Source: Paulinella micropora
Taxonomy: Eukaryota > Cercozoa > Imbricatea > Euglyphida > Paulinellidae
Direction: 5' to 3'
Assembly (NCBI GenBank): GCA_019918135.1
Contig: WBZZ01002099.1
Span: 15,001-79,000, forward strand
Length of the DNA: 64,000 bases
The notes beneath the pieces are model-generated. The model did no database searches. It saw only the letters and a program-made list of their open reading frames with translations, and had not been told where the DNA came from. Shown here one piece after another: positions 43,952 through 55,015 of the stretch; position 1 is the first letter of the stretch, and each line of letters starts with the position of its first letter. The position numbers were made by a program, and so were the translations under genes.

Positions 43952-44528
43952 CTTTTGAATATAACAGCCTGAGACAACTTCAAAAGTTTCGGTCTGTCGG
44001 TTATCCGGAGCCTTGGTCTGGAGATTACGGAGTCACTACTTTAAGTATTCCTCAGTTTTCATATCGTTCAAATAGGACAGTTATCGGTTATTACCGGCAA
44101 TAAATATCGTATTATTGACGGCCCGGAAACAGAATTTAATGACTAGTAATAATATATATTAACAACTGTCAGACAAAAACCCTGGCCACAAATAAAGACT
44201 AGAAACTTGAAATTAGGTCAGATACCCAAACGTGGCTTTAGATCCACAAAAGTGGCAAACCGGTTAAGTATTAATAATGAAGAACTTGCACTTGCTTTTC
44301 TCAATCCTACGACTCTGAGTGGCAAGTTTCTATTACTAGAAAAGCCAATGAGTGATCGCGTAAAAAAAACCAATAATAAATAAAATTAAAAAAAATTAAA
44401 AAAATCATATTATTACGGCATGTAGTTTTCTACTCACTGCTAGCCTCACTCAAATATGTCAATTTGTCCAGGACTCTCGCGAGTCAATTTCAATCATCTA
44501 GGTTTATTGAATAATTGACTGTTTCAAG

Positions 44529-44745
44529 TGTGTAAGGATCAGAAATCAAAGTAAGCCTGGTTTTGGATTGAGAGTGAGATGATTTAAGGTTCAGATTCAA
44601 ATAAAGTTATTAACTCTGATGTTAAAGGCTACACCCGTTCGCAAAATCAGTAAAAATTTTGCAACTATTAGAATAAATTGAGATAACTTGAATTCCTAAC
44701 CTTGCTTTGAATTCTGAGCTTAATTTGATTTCTGATCCTTACACA
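44529..44745. repeat. Inverted repeat pair with 28-bp arms
   Basis: TGTGTAAGGATCAGAAATCA (44529 on) reappears as its complement at 44745 backward, with TAAGC conserved after one mismatch. The arms are about 160 bp apart; weaker similarity (AGGTT) extends outside. It could be a small fold-back or MITE-like element. Confidence 0.7.
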
Positions 44746-44916
44746 AAACTCAAAACGAACCTATTTCATCTCGAAAGTGCTTGACATAGATGGATGAGTA
44801 GGAAGGGTCAGACTCCGCTGCAAAAATGAAAGAGGTAAAAAGAAAACTAAGAACAGAATATATAGGATGCTGACGTCAGTCAATCTAACTCTAACGAAAA
44901 ATTTCATTTGAGATTC

Positions 44917-44960
44917 ATATTAATATTACCTGCTGGCAATATTAATATTACCTGCTGGCA
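44917..44960. repeat. 22-bp tandem duplication at the edge of G3
   Basis: ATATTAATATTACCTGCTGG + CA is present twice in a row (44917-44938, 44939-44960), ending one base before the 5' LTR of G3. Confidence 0.9.
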
Positions 44961-44961
44961 A

Positions 44962-45932
44962 TGTCAGATCATGTCTTATTAAAATGTTTTTATACCATTG
45001 TTGTTACTTGGCATTTTTATCGCAACATATGAGTGCGAAGGTCAATCGGCAAATGGATACGACACCGTAGAAGGGGATCGCTTGTGAGTTTAGCGATGGT
45101 GTTCCTGGTACGACCCTGCTTCAAGTATCCAGGGTGATGTTCTCAAAAAATGTTCTCATAGTAGACATATTAAATTTTTTTCTTTGGATATACTTAATAT
45201 CGTCATACCAGCACGGTCCGTCTCTACTTGTGTCAGCATATCGCATGGTCGGGCTCACTCACCCCGGCTTTGGATATAGTTATTAGGTCTGGCCCCCTAG
45301 TACTATATTAAGGTAACCGATTGAAAACAAGGGTATGTTATTAAAAGACAATGTATTTACTGATCGGAAGTGTTTTTGGAGAAGGAGAAAAATTATGACG
45401 CTGCTTTTAGTTTAATAGTAATACTATTTGTTCTTGACATACTGCCTCAGAATTAAGCCACGGGGGGACAACAAGTGTGGAAGGAGGAGTTTTTATTTAC
45501 AAAAACGAGGCTGGAGATTTATAGTTGACTCCTGTCTGGCGTATGCGTTTTATATATCCACTGCACCGTCTATCCGTGGGTTAATGCATTTAGTTGCGAC
45601 ACCCCGTAGCGTTTGTGCAGAAAAGAAATCAGCAATTATATGACGAAAATATTGCATATTTCCGTCATAAAAACGGGAAGGGGTACTGTAGGCATCACCC
45701 CCGGATAGCCGGTAAAAAGTACCCTTTTTCTGCTGTCAGGTGCACCTAGTTTTTTCCCATTATTTTCAATATCGTTTGGCCGGATTTGACCTAATGCCAT
45801 TTTAACCTTGGTCTGTTGCCGTTTTCTTTTCGGCTTCACTGAGCTAATATAACGAGACATCATTCTCTTTTGGGGATTTGTGTCTGGTTGTATTACCGAC
45901 TTTTTATTGAGCTATCTTCGGGGATTGTAACA
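44962..45932 (+). repeat. 5' LTR of G3
   Basis: 971 bp, TG...CA termini, homologous to 13968-14923 (reverse) and 55085-56051. It contains a TATA-like stretch and a likely RNA start near 45687. Confidence 0.95.
45665..45688 (+). promoter_or_regulatory. Candidate LTR core promoter and RNA start
   Basis: TCATAAAA (45665-45672) lies about 20 bp before TGTAGGCATC (45687 on). G1 and G2 both begin at this second motif. The family B LTR (G4) keeps the same TCATAAAA and the same spacing. Two unrelated insertions starting here suggest it is the 5' end of the element RNA. Confidence 0.5.
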
Positions 45933-45950
45933 TTGGAGTCACCAGCACAA
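45933..45950 (+). promoter_or_regulatory. Primer-binding-site position of G3
   Basis: First bases after the LTR: TTGGAGTCACCAGCACAA. The TGG at position 2 could pair with a tRNA CCA end, but I cannot match the rest to a known tRNA. G2 has no TGG here. Confidence 0.4.
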
Positions 45951-46694
45951 GGCTGATTTCTTTTCTGGCTTGTTTTTGGAACAGCAGAAAGAAAAATTGG
46001 ACAGACCTATCTCTTCTGAGTAGGTGTTCCAAAAAACAAATACTCCAGCACATCCCCACACAGCTCTTTTTGCAAAACTAGACGTCTAGGCGTTTGTGAT
46101 TAGGTGTCTCAGTACCCTCTCCACAGCGTGTATCTGTGTCCTCACAAGGAGGCCAGACACCAGACCTCGTAGCTGTTCTTTTGTTCTCTCTTGAGACAGA
46201 GACAGAGTAGGTCAACAGACGTACAAACAAACACTCACAGTTACAAACAAACTTGAAGGACACGAGCGTAGTACTCTACCTTTCAAGTCTGTGCACTTTG
46301 TTGCCTCTCAAACCACACATATCAGAGTATTTTTGCAAATCTCTGACTGTCTTTCGACAATATGTCTGAACAAGTGTCAGACGACAAGTCGACTTCTCAA
46401 GGAGTGCTTCTCTAGCCTCTTTGACATTATCTGTACATAGGTCCTCGTACCTCATAACAGATACAACAACAAAAAGAGAAAAAGAAAAGAGGAGTGGAGA
46501 AGGAGATTAAACTTTCAGAGAAAGTCGTACAGATTACTTCTTTTTCACAAAAAAAAAAACACATAAGACATAGAGGTGAGACGCTCTCTCTCTATACTGT
46601 CTTTTCGTTTTTTCTCTCTATTCGTTCCTCATAGACGAACAGAGCAATTACGGGGTAGAAACAACTCTGTCTCATCCGTATTCCTTCAGCGTCC
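45951..46694 (+). other. 5' leader of G3
   Basis: About 745 nt without a supported gene, matching the G1 leader. Contains A- and T-runs and a stretch of AGAGGAGTGGAGAAGGAG-type purines around 46485-46505. Confidence 0.7.
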
Positions 46695-49204
46695 ATGTCT
46701 ACTAGGTCTGAAGACTGGCAGGAAGGAGGGGGGGAGAGTGAGCGAACCCCAGGAAACGAAGAGGAGTTCGTTGACCCTCATGCAGAAGGAGGAGATCTGG
46801 CACCTTCCTTTGACACAGGAGGAGCAGAGAATCAATTTTTTACTGCGCCTTCCTTTGACACAGGAGGAGCAGAGGAAGTCGAGGAGGAGGAGAAGGGAGG
46901 AGAGGAAGCGAGGTTTGTGGACGAATATGGCAAACTAAGTAAGAAGGAGTTTGAGGAGAAGAAAGGGAAGGATGAGGCCTATAAATGGCTATACATTCCC
47001 CAAGAAATGCGATGGGGACAACCCTTGAAGAAGGAGGACATCTGTTACCCTCTCCCAAGGCAAGTTCTGCCTCTGGCAGAATTCCTCAGAGACGACGGTG
47101 CACAGTTACAGGTGCAACATGTCTCATTTGAGGACAATATGTCTTTACTGGAGCTACTCGACCTCTCATGGACAGTGTTTGAGTGTGCTATACTCTTTGA
47201 GTACCAGACTGGAAAGACTGTGCTGCCATGGAACACAAGAGCACTGGCTAGGTTGCTCGACCCTGGTCAGGACATTGATTCAATAAAGAGAGTGGAAAAG
47301 GAGTTTAAGTTCAGGAATCCAAAAGGACAGATCAATGTCATGGATGTGTCTCTGAAACTTATGGAGGCCAAGTTAGTGGACCTGGGTAAACTCCAACACA
47401 CCCAGTTTGACAGGGACCTTCACCCGGCCCTGAGGGAAATAGAAGGCGAAGCTGGAGGGGTGACGAGGATGAAGAAGCTGCATGCGGCCTTGGTGAAGGA
47501 TGACGCATGGAAGAGGTGGGTCTTCACGAAGGATCATACGATCTTGGAGGGGACGGCCGCACCACCCCCCACCAATAAAGCGGGAGAGAAGGAGTTGGAG
47601 GAGAAGGCCTTGTTCCTTCGGAAGGCAGCTGAGATCCTGTTTTTTTTCATCATGCCCAAGAGCTGTATATCAAAGAGCTAGCGGCTGAGAAAGAAAAGAA
47701 GGAGATGGAGGCAAAGATTGCATTAGCCAAGGCGGCGGAAACAAAGGGACCGAGATATTCCTCTGGATCTTATATGGCTCCCTCGGGCCGCTCCGCCCCG
47801 TCAGCCCACACAGCCCCTTCGGCCCCTGCGACTAGCTCAGCGCCTACCACTGTTATTGTCAACAGTAATGACAAAAAGGACAGACAGGCTATCATACAGG
47901 CCTTCCAAAAATATACAAAGGCAGATGCCACTGCTCTGACGCTGTATGCAGAGACAGCGAGTCAGAAGGACACGGACGCGAACCTTCGAGACAAGCTCAG
48001 AAGAATTGACGCTTGTATGAAGCAGCATCCAACGGACGAAACACAGGAGTATGAGGCGTTGTACACCTTGTTGGACCCATCAATCATCACACAAGGGTTT
48101 GATGTTGGGGAGTACAAGGCGATGAGAGCGGTAGACGTGGCGGCTAGGAGAGCAGCCTCAGACCTGCAATGCACGGTGCCAGTTGCCGTCCTCTTGCAAT
48201 ACTTTAAAACTCATGGGTATCAGCACCTGTGCACCGGTACTTTGATTGGGTTTGAGATTTTTCAAGAGGTGAACGAAGGGCTGGGCATTGGCACGAGGTT
48301 GGCAGCGATCCTCACTGAGGTCAGCGCCAAGTACGGGCTCTTTTATAGCCGGAAGTCTATCATTTTGTACTTCCTGAGTGCTTTGTGTACACGACACCCG
48401 AGCAAGCTCGCAAGGATCATACAGTCCTGTCCGACCTTCACGGCGGTGAAGACGGCGGATTTTTTAGAAACGAATATATACGAGAGGACTGTAGCGGCTA
48501 CTCCGCCGGGCGACCTGTTCAAGGAGGTGCTCGACGTGTGTTCCGAAACAGACACGGCCACCGAGTCATTCTCCAGTGCCGCGACACAGGGGGTTGGAGG
48601 TGCTCAAGCAGCACATGCAACTCGAACGGCAGGTCTCAAGAGGGGGAGAGATGAGCCGACGCCGTGCTACCGCTATTTTTCATACATGGCGTGTAAGCAT
48701 GAGGCACAGAAAGGAGTAGGCAATTGCCTCTTCAGCCACGACTCTCTTGATGATAGGCAGCGAAATCTTTTCCTTAGAGAGCTCGAAGGCATGAAAAAGA
48801 CCATGTACGCCATGTACAAGAAGGAGTTGGAGGAGGGGAGGTGGAATGCGAATATGGTCTCGGATGCGGAGTTCCGGGAGGCCATCATTTACTTCCTTGA
48901 CAGAATGAAGAGAAGGGAGAAGAGAGAGACATCGGGCCGATCAAAGGCGCCGACTAGAGGAGGAGGAGAGACGAGAGGATCGTCACGAGGGTCCCGAGGG
49001 ACACCAAGAGGGGCGGCACCACGAGGACGAGGCTTTCGTGGAAGGGGAGGACGGACCCCAGCGCGCCCTCCCAGAGGACACGGATACTGGAATTATAGCA
49101 CCAGTTCCAGCTCCAACTACCCCCAGCAAGCTTATACCGCTACGGAGGGGGGACGTCAAGACGAAGACACCGGCTCAGGTGAGCGTGTTGTCGTCGTAGA
49201 CTGA
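46695..49204 (+). pseudogene. Gag of G3 (family A) with CCCH zinc finger and Gly/Arg-rich tail
   Basis: ATG at 46695. The N-terminus is Glu/Gly-rich with a short repeat (S-F-D-T-G-G-A twice). A helical capsid-like body follows, including G-H/Y-Q-H-L-C-T-G-T-L-I-G-F-E-I-F at about 48210-48260, strongly conserved with family B. The zinc finger C-x8-C-x10-C-x3-H is at 48665-48739. A helical piece and a Gly/Arg-rich tail (about 48950-49080) follow. One base is missing in the T-run near 47640, so the frame from 46695 stops at 47681 and the true frame resumes before 47705. Gag packages element RNA; the CCCH finger and Arg/Gly tail are the likely RNA-binding parts. The capsid assignment rests on position. 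Confidence 0.82.
49202..49204 (+). promoter_or_regulatory. UGA between gag and pol of G3, candidate readthrough site
   Basis: The gag frame ends V-V-V-D-UGA. The next codons CGG GAG GAG stay open in the same frame for 25 codons up to the pol ATG (49280) and on through the protease. UGA-CGG is a leaky stop context known from tobravirus- and furovirus-type RNAs. Readthrough would make a minority Gag-Pol product. The alternative is reinitiation at 49280. Confidence 0.6.
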
Positions 49205-50557
49205 CGGGAGGAGAAGAGAGAGGAAAAGAAGAGAGAGAAGGAGATAAAAACTGTTCTTTTTAATCCGACAGTCACAGTTATGCCTACTGTTGATGAACAG
49301 GATAGGAACGGTTCCGTTCCTCCCAGACGTGAAGGTGAAGGCACACAGCCTCACAAGCCTCAAGGTAAGCACTTGCTAGTTCATCCTTCGAGAGCTAATA
49401 TGATAAATGATGCGAATAGGAAGGCGAAGAAGGCGATGGAAGAGAGGAAGCAGAAACCAAAGGCTAGGTCTCCTCCTACGAAGAAGCAGCGGACCGTACC
49501 CCCGCCAAAGGACTCAATAGTCTCTGCTATAGACACAAGTACACTCGGTGTACCAGACTCTGTCCAAAAGACACTCGAGATACCGGAAGCCCCGGAGACT
49601 CAAGAAGTTAAGTTGGCGGAAAAGGGGGGAGAACGAGAAGAGGACAAGGAACTTGAGCTTAGACTCAAAACCCTAGAACGAAAAATTCATGTGCTAGCGG
49701 CTAGTTTACATAAACCAGACGCGCTATGCTACACTGACCTCTTTTGTGAAACTTTACAAACCACATTAAAAGTTGGTAATGATACGATGGCGAATATTAA
49801 TATTGTCGGCCAGAAGTTTTTGAATAGTCACCGGACATGGGTGGACAAAAACATTAGAAAAACAGAGGGGACCCTAAAAGGGGTAGGCAGCCGTACGGAA
49901 ATTACGGGCATCGTCACATTAATTTTCAAATTGAAATCCGGTCGAGTATATCGTGCGGACCTCTATGTTGTCCCCGGTTACCACGGTTCAATCCTGCTGT
50001 CGTATGACCAATTGGCTACGATGGGGGCTGTGATCGATTGCGCCGCACGGCGGGTGATTTATGGAGTGAAGAATGGAGAGGAGGAGGATATTAATCCGAT
50101 GACTGCTACTGACTCATACGAGGCTTTTGAGCTGAGTCTAGCAACGGAGAGGAAAAAGTTGGCCTTCGTACATGAGGCAACTGAAGCCTATGTACACCCC
50201 TATGTCACAGTGCCGGAGGAACTGACCTGGACCGACAATTGGGAGACGGAGGTGCAGGCGTATACGGTTACGATTCCCGCATGGGACAAAAAGTCTATTG
50301 ATGACTCAATCGTAGCGCGTAATGAGGAGATAATATGTGTTGCGAAACAGTGCCCGTCGTTGGCCAGATTCGCAGAAGGTTGCGGGGCAGATGTCCATAT
50401 TACTAATTGCTACTGTTACCATGCGAAGGTGTCAGATGAGAAGAGAGAGGCGTTTGTGCCAAGGAGGAAGGGGCGTATCCCCGATACTCCAGCGGATGAC
50501 ATTAAAACTTTTATCACGAACTTTTGGGGCGATGTGCCTACTGGCCGCGCTCATTAA
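49205..50557 (+). pseudogene. Protease and upstream region of Pol, G3
   Basis: After a Lys/Pro-rich lead, a short coiled stretch (E-L-E-L-R-L-K-T-L-E-R-K) precedes the retropepsin. The active-site loop is N-D-T-M-A-N, with Asp at 49781; most gypsy proteases have D-T/S-G-A. The partner block I-L-L-S-Y-D-Q-L ... V-I-D-C-A-A-R-R-V at 49991-50060 fits the I-L-G-x-D-x-L ... I-D strand of the family. A 1-nt loss near 50540, shared with G1 and absent from G2/G4, ends the frame at 50557. The enzyme would cut Gag-Pol into mature parts. Confidence 0.82.
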
Positions 50558-52728
50558 CTGAAGTGAAAAAGTGTCTACGGACTCTATTTGAGAGTAACAA
50601 GCCGTATACTGTCATTCTGCCATACAATGAGAAGGCGATCTGGGCACAGGAGATAAGGGACCGGCTTATTGATCATCCTATATCTGTTCCTTCTCGCAAG
50701 CAACAGTTAGTGGTGGCTTGTCGACTCGGGTCTCGGGAGCAGAGCAGTGCATACAAGCAAAAGCTCAGAGCCCAGGACAAGTTGAAATTGATACCTCAAG
50801 CTTTCACATGCTTTGATGGTTTCTACACCCGTAAGGCTCCGATACAATACGCGAACCTTATTAATATGCTTGTCGGGCTGGGTCATGATGATGAGCCGGA
50901 CACAGTCACGTATGAAAGAACGGGACTAGACGATTTGTCCGAGGAAGATTTGAGTTTGGAGGAGGACTTAGCGCCCCTCAAGGAGCATAAGAAGATGTCG
51001 GAGGAAGATTTCCAAGCGGCGGCGCGGAAAATTTTAGAAGGAGTGGGTTCGGAGAGAGAGAAGGCGTTTCTCAAAGCTAAGATGGAGGCGTACAGAGAAA
51101 TTTTCGACCCTCCTCGGGCAGGTGGTGTAAAGTCGGATGACTTCACTGCTGTCATTTACAAGATACCGGGTGCGGAGCCATCTCCGGCACCACGGAGGGC
51201 AAATTTGAGCATACATGAGGCAAAAATAGCGGAGGAGAATGTGAGACAGTTGCTCGATGAGGACTTTATTGAGAGATCTACATCTCCAATTGTCTCTCAA
51301 CCGAAAATCGTCCCTAAGCCAGGAGGAGAATGGCGCTTGACGATCAATTATGCCCGTGTGAATAAGGTGCTAGAGGAAGAGAGAAATCCTCTGCCGACCT
51401 TAGAAGAAGGCAGAAGGGTGCTGCGGAATGCTAAATTCTATTCGGTCATTGACCTTAAGAACGGCTTCTGGCAGATACCACTGGACGAGAAATCCAGATG
51501 GCTGACTGCATTCGTTGTGGGTATGGAAATATACCAGTGGAAGGTGCTTCCAATGGGATTCAAACAGGCCCCGGGGCTCTTTCAGAAGGCGATGCAGAAG
51601 ATGTTGAGCGGTCAATATGACGACCAGTCGGAGGATGGTTTTATGAGAAGGAGAGGACAGAAGGCGGGAGAACATGCATTTTGTTACATCGATGACATCA
51701 TCGTATACTCTAACACAATGGAAGAGCATATCGATCACTTGTCAGATGTCTTCAGGCGCATCGGAGCTTTTGGCCTGAAATACAACCTAAAGAAATGTCA
51801 GCTTGCCAGGACAAGTGTGACGTATTTGGGTTACGAGATTTCTCATAATAGGGTCTCGATATCGCGCGAAAAGAGGGAGGAGATCATGAGTAGACAGTTG
51901 CTAAAGAATCGCACGGAGTTACACTCTTTTCTTGCGATGGCACAGTACTACAGCCAGTTCATACCCGATTGGGGTGCAACTCGGGCTAAGCTGGAGAAGA
52001 TGATTGATTTTGGAGACTTTGAGAAGTGGGATGAGGAGGCTTTGCAGGCGTTTGATACGCTCAAAGATATCATTTATAAAGATCCCAAGGACGGCGGATT
52101 AGTACTTATGATGCCCGACTTTACGAAACCGTTCGTAGTCGACACGGATGCATCTAAGTTTGCGATTGGCGCGGTGCTGCAACAAGAAGATGAGGAGAAA
52201 AAGTTGCGCCCGATCATGTTTATTAGTAGAAAGCTGTGTGCGGCGGAGCGAAATTACTGCACGCGACAGAGGGAGGCGTTGGCAGTAGTATGGGCTCTCA
52301 AGAGGCTCAGAGAATACTTGTGGGGAGGACCTCTATTCATGGTTAGGACCGATCATCACAACCTTCTTTGGTTGATGAATCATGAACAAACCGGCCGTTT
52401 GGCGCGGTGGCAAGCTTTCTTGTCATGTTTCAATTTCACGATGGTCTACTTACCGGGAAAGCGAAACGTAGTCGCTGATAGCCTTTCCAGGCTAGAGTTT
52501 CAGTCGGAGGTGTCGGCTCTCGTATCATCAGTGGAGATGATGGACCTGTCCACGGACAAGGTATACGAGGTGAGCCACATAGAGGCGATGCAGATGGCAA
52601 GAGGCGTTCGTTATGACCGCACGGGTCTACGATATAGTCCTCAAGGCCCGGAGCATGGCATATGCTGTGAGGCGCATGTTCTCGAAGACGCTGAGTGGTC
52701 TTATACGAGAACGCGAAGGCGAATATAA
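50524..52728 (+). pseudogene. Reverse transcriptase and RNase H of Pol, G3
   Basis: 734-codon frame. RT motifs in order: K-P-G-G-E-W-R-L, F-Y-S-V-I-D-L-K-N-G-F-W-Q-I, L-P-M-G-F-K-Q-A-P-G, F-C-Y-I-D-D (51685-51696), L-G-Y-E-I. RNase H: D-T-D-A-S (from 52141), R-E-A-L-A-V-V, T-D-H-H-N-L, ending with L-P-G-K-R-N-V-V-A-D-S-L-S-R. These are complete and collinear with Ty3/gypsy. The frame ends at 52728 because about 8 nt present in family B near 52700 are missing, a change shared with G1. The domain itself looks functional by sequence. Confidence 0.92.
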
Positions 52729-53626
52729 AAGAAGAGGAGGAGACGACTGAGGTCTGTACTGAACCTCCACAGGAAAATCGAAGCGAGCTTGATGAAGACC
52801 CGGAAAGGGTAGGAGTAAGGTTGGAGGACGGTACTATTCATATCGCCTCGCCTACCGCGTGGAGGCAGCAACAGGCGACGGATCCGGAGTTCAAGGAGCT
52901 CATAACGTTATACAAGAACCCTAATGAGCTTAACGAGACGCCACAGATCAAAGATCAGATGAAGGAGATGGCGTGGAGAGATGGGCTATTGTGGTACAAG
53001 GGCCAGCATGGCAAATTTGCATCACAGCCTGACAAATGGACTCTCTGGGTACCAGAGAAGTTGAGGCGCTTTATATATGTCGCAGCCCATAACTGCCCTT
53101 ACTGGCACATCCGGGTCGACAAAGAACTCATTGGTTCATAGCGAGGCGATTTTGGTGGAAAGGGATGAAGGAGGAGATAGACAGGGAAGTGGACGCATGC
53201 ATCCCATGCAAAACCACAAAGACACCGCTGAAGGCGAACTTTGGCCTGATCGGTACATTCCCGTTACACGCCGGGATGTTTGAATTTTTACACATCGATC
53301 ATGTGGGACCTTTCCCCGAATCGGCAGAAGGGTACAGATACCTTCTTACCGCAATAGATCGAGCCACCAATTATGTCTGGGTTGTTCCTGTTAAGGACGC
53401 TACAGGCAAGACAACTGCGGAGGCTCTGATCGATAGGATCGTCTCGCAGATCGGAGTGCCTAGAAAGATATGTTCTGATCGAGGTTCTGACTTTAATAAT
53501 GAAGTCATCGACAGACTATCTAAGTACTACGGGATGAAATGGCAATATGTTACTGCCTATAACCCGAGAGCGAATGGCAAGATCGAGCGGGTACATAGAC
53601 CTCTCAAAGCCTCGCTTAAGATGTAA
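52695..53626 (+). pseudogene. Integrase zinc region and catalytic core, G3
   Basis: The zinc region is split: A-A-H-N-C-P in the frame ending 53141 and C-I-P-C at the start of the next (53165). The core has D at 53297 (H-I-D-H-V), D at 53477 (C-S-D-R-G) and E at 53585 (K-I-E-R-V), spacing 60 and 35, a classic DD35E. A two-base difference near 53095 and a TAA at 53624-53626, where family B has TAT, are shared with G1. Confidence 0.9.
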
Positions 53627-55015
53627 TGTATGAAGAAGGAGAATCAGAGAGCCTGGGTGGAGGCAGCACCTTCATTTGCCTTTGCAATCAACTGTCTACC
53701 CTCATCGGCATTAGGAGGAGCCAGGAGCTCAGTCTCGGCATATTAATTGGTTTACGGCCGAGAGCCTAATATCCCAACCTCACTTCTGCATCCAAAAGAC
53801 ACTTGGGCAGATGAGGATGAGTTGTTCGGGATGAGACTAAGAGCGAAGATGGAGGCGGAACAAATAGTTGCGGCGCACAGGGAGGCGGAGCGCAGAAAGA
53901 CTGACGCACAAGGAGTGCGACAAGCGCACTTAGATCAAGTCCGTGTCCAGGTTGGGGATATTGTACTCTTGTACCATCCTCAAGTCCCTAAGGGGGTTAG
54001 CTCTAAGCTGTTTACCCACTGGAAAGGACCATACCAGATCATGGAACAGATGGGACCTCTGAACTATAAGATCAGGGGTAGAGGGAAGGTGCAAATTGTG
54101 AATGTTCGAAGGCTGATCAAATATGACCCCTTCTTACTTGAGGATGAATCCGTTGAGGAGGCGTTGAAACGGATGAAGGAGGATTTCAAAGAGGTACCGC
54201 CTATACAGAAGGAGGATACCTTAGAGGAGGAGAATGCATATCGGGCACCTGTCACGGAGAAGGAGGAGACCGAGAAGGAGAGTAAGGAAGACTCAAACCG
54301 CAAAAGCGCGGCGGGGACTCAGTCTAAAGCCCCCATAGTCCGCGGCGGTACGAAGGAGAAGTTCACGGAGGCGCAGAGGAGGAGAGCGCAAAACGATCTC
54401 ATCTTCGACCAACCGAGGAAGGTGGCAAGGTCGACGCGAGCGACGGATGTCCATGGAGGAGGAGGGGAGAAGGACACTAACCCGAACGCGGGTAATGTGG
54501 ACATTCGACATGTGCGATGGAAGGAAGGAGATGCGATTGCGGCCATCAAGTGGGTCCGAGACGCTTTTTATCTGTTGAGACCGGCAGAATCTCATGTTGC
54601 CGATGACACTCTCTCAGATCTTTATCTCATGCGAGCTGTGGCGGTCCCGCAGACTACACGGGCAGCACGGACATCGAAGAGATCCTTAGCAGCAAAAACG
54701 ATACAACCGGTACTCCATTTTTGGAGAAGCATGGACCCTGTTGAGGATCCAAAAGCTAGACAATATTTACCGGTGTACAAAGACGCGAAAAATCTCGAGA
54801 CATGGGATGATACTATTACCCTTCGAGACAAAGACCACACTGCGTGGACTATTCAGTCACTGCCTAGAGGAGTGCTTGACATTCCTTTTGACTTATCTTT
54901 GGGCGCCATCCCTAACAAAATATGGGACATTCTGGAGGAGTCGAAGTTTGACTTGACTTTTGTTGGCGGCCCGCCACCTGGCAAAGGGGTTCGCGCAAGG
55001 CGACGAAGGCAGTAA
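53627..55015 (+). pseudogene. GPY/F-like region and C-terminal extension of Pol, G3
   Basis: A TAA near 53742, where family B has CAG, precedes V-Y-G-R-E-P. From 53747 a 422-codon frame runs to the stop. It has F/V-Q-V-G-D-I-V-L-L-Y and H-W-K-G-P-Y-Q-I, the usual integrase C-terminal GPY/F features, followed by about 280 residues without a chromodomain. The extension contains V-A-D-D-T-L-S-D-L-Y-L-M-R, conserved in families A and B, and ends G-V-R-A-R-R-R-R-Q. The Arg cluster might act as a nuclear signal. Its role is unknown. Confidence 0.82.

Larger units (their letters stand above)
43952..44961. other. AT-rich non-coding DNA between G2 and G3
   Basis: No supported gene. It contains a pair of 28-bp inverted arms (44529-44556, 44718-44745) and a 22-bp tandem duplication at its right edge. 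Confidence 0.6.

Noticed and set aside
43894..44103. 69-codon frame across the G2 5' end
   Set aside because: It runs from truncated LTR into unrelated flank; the frame is accidental.
50535..50560. Programmed frameshift between protease and RT in family A
   Set aside because: No slippery heptamer, the related family B reads through without a shift, and the same copies carry stop codons and other indels; a shared mutation is simpler.
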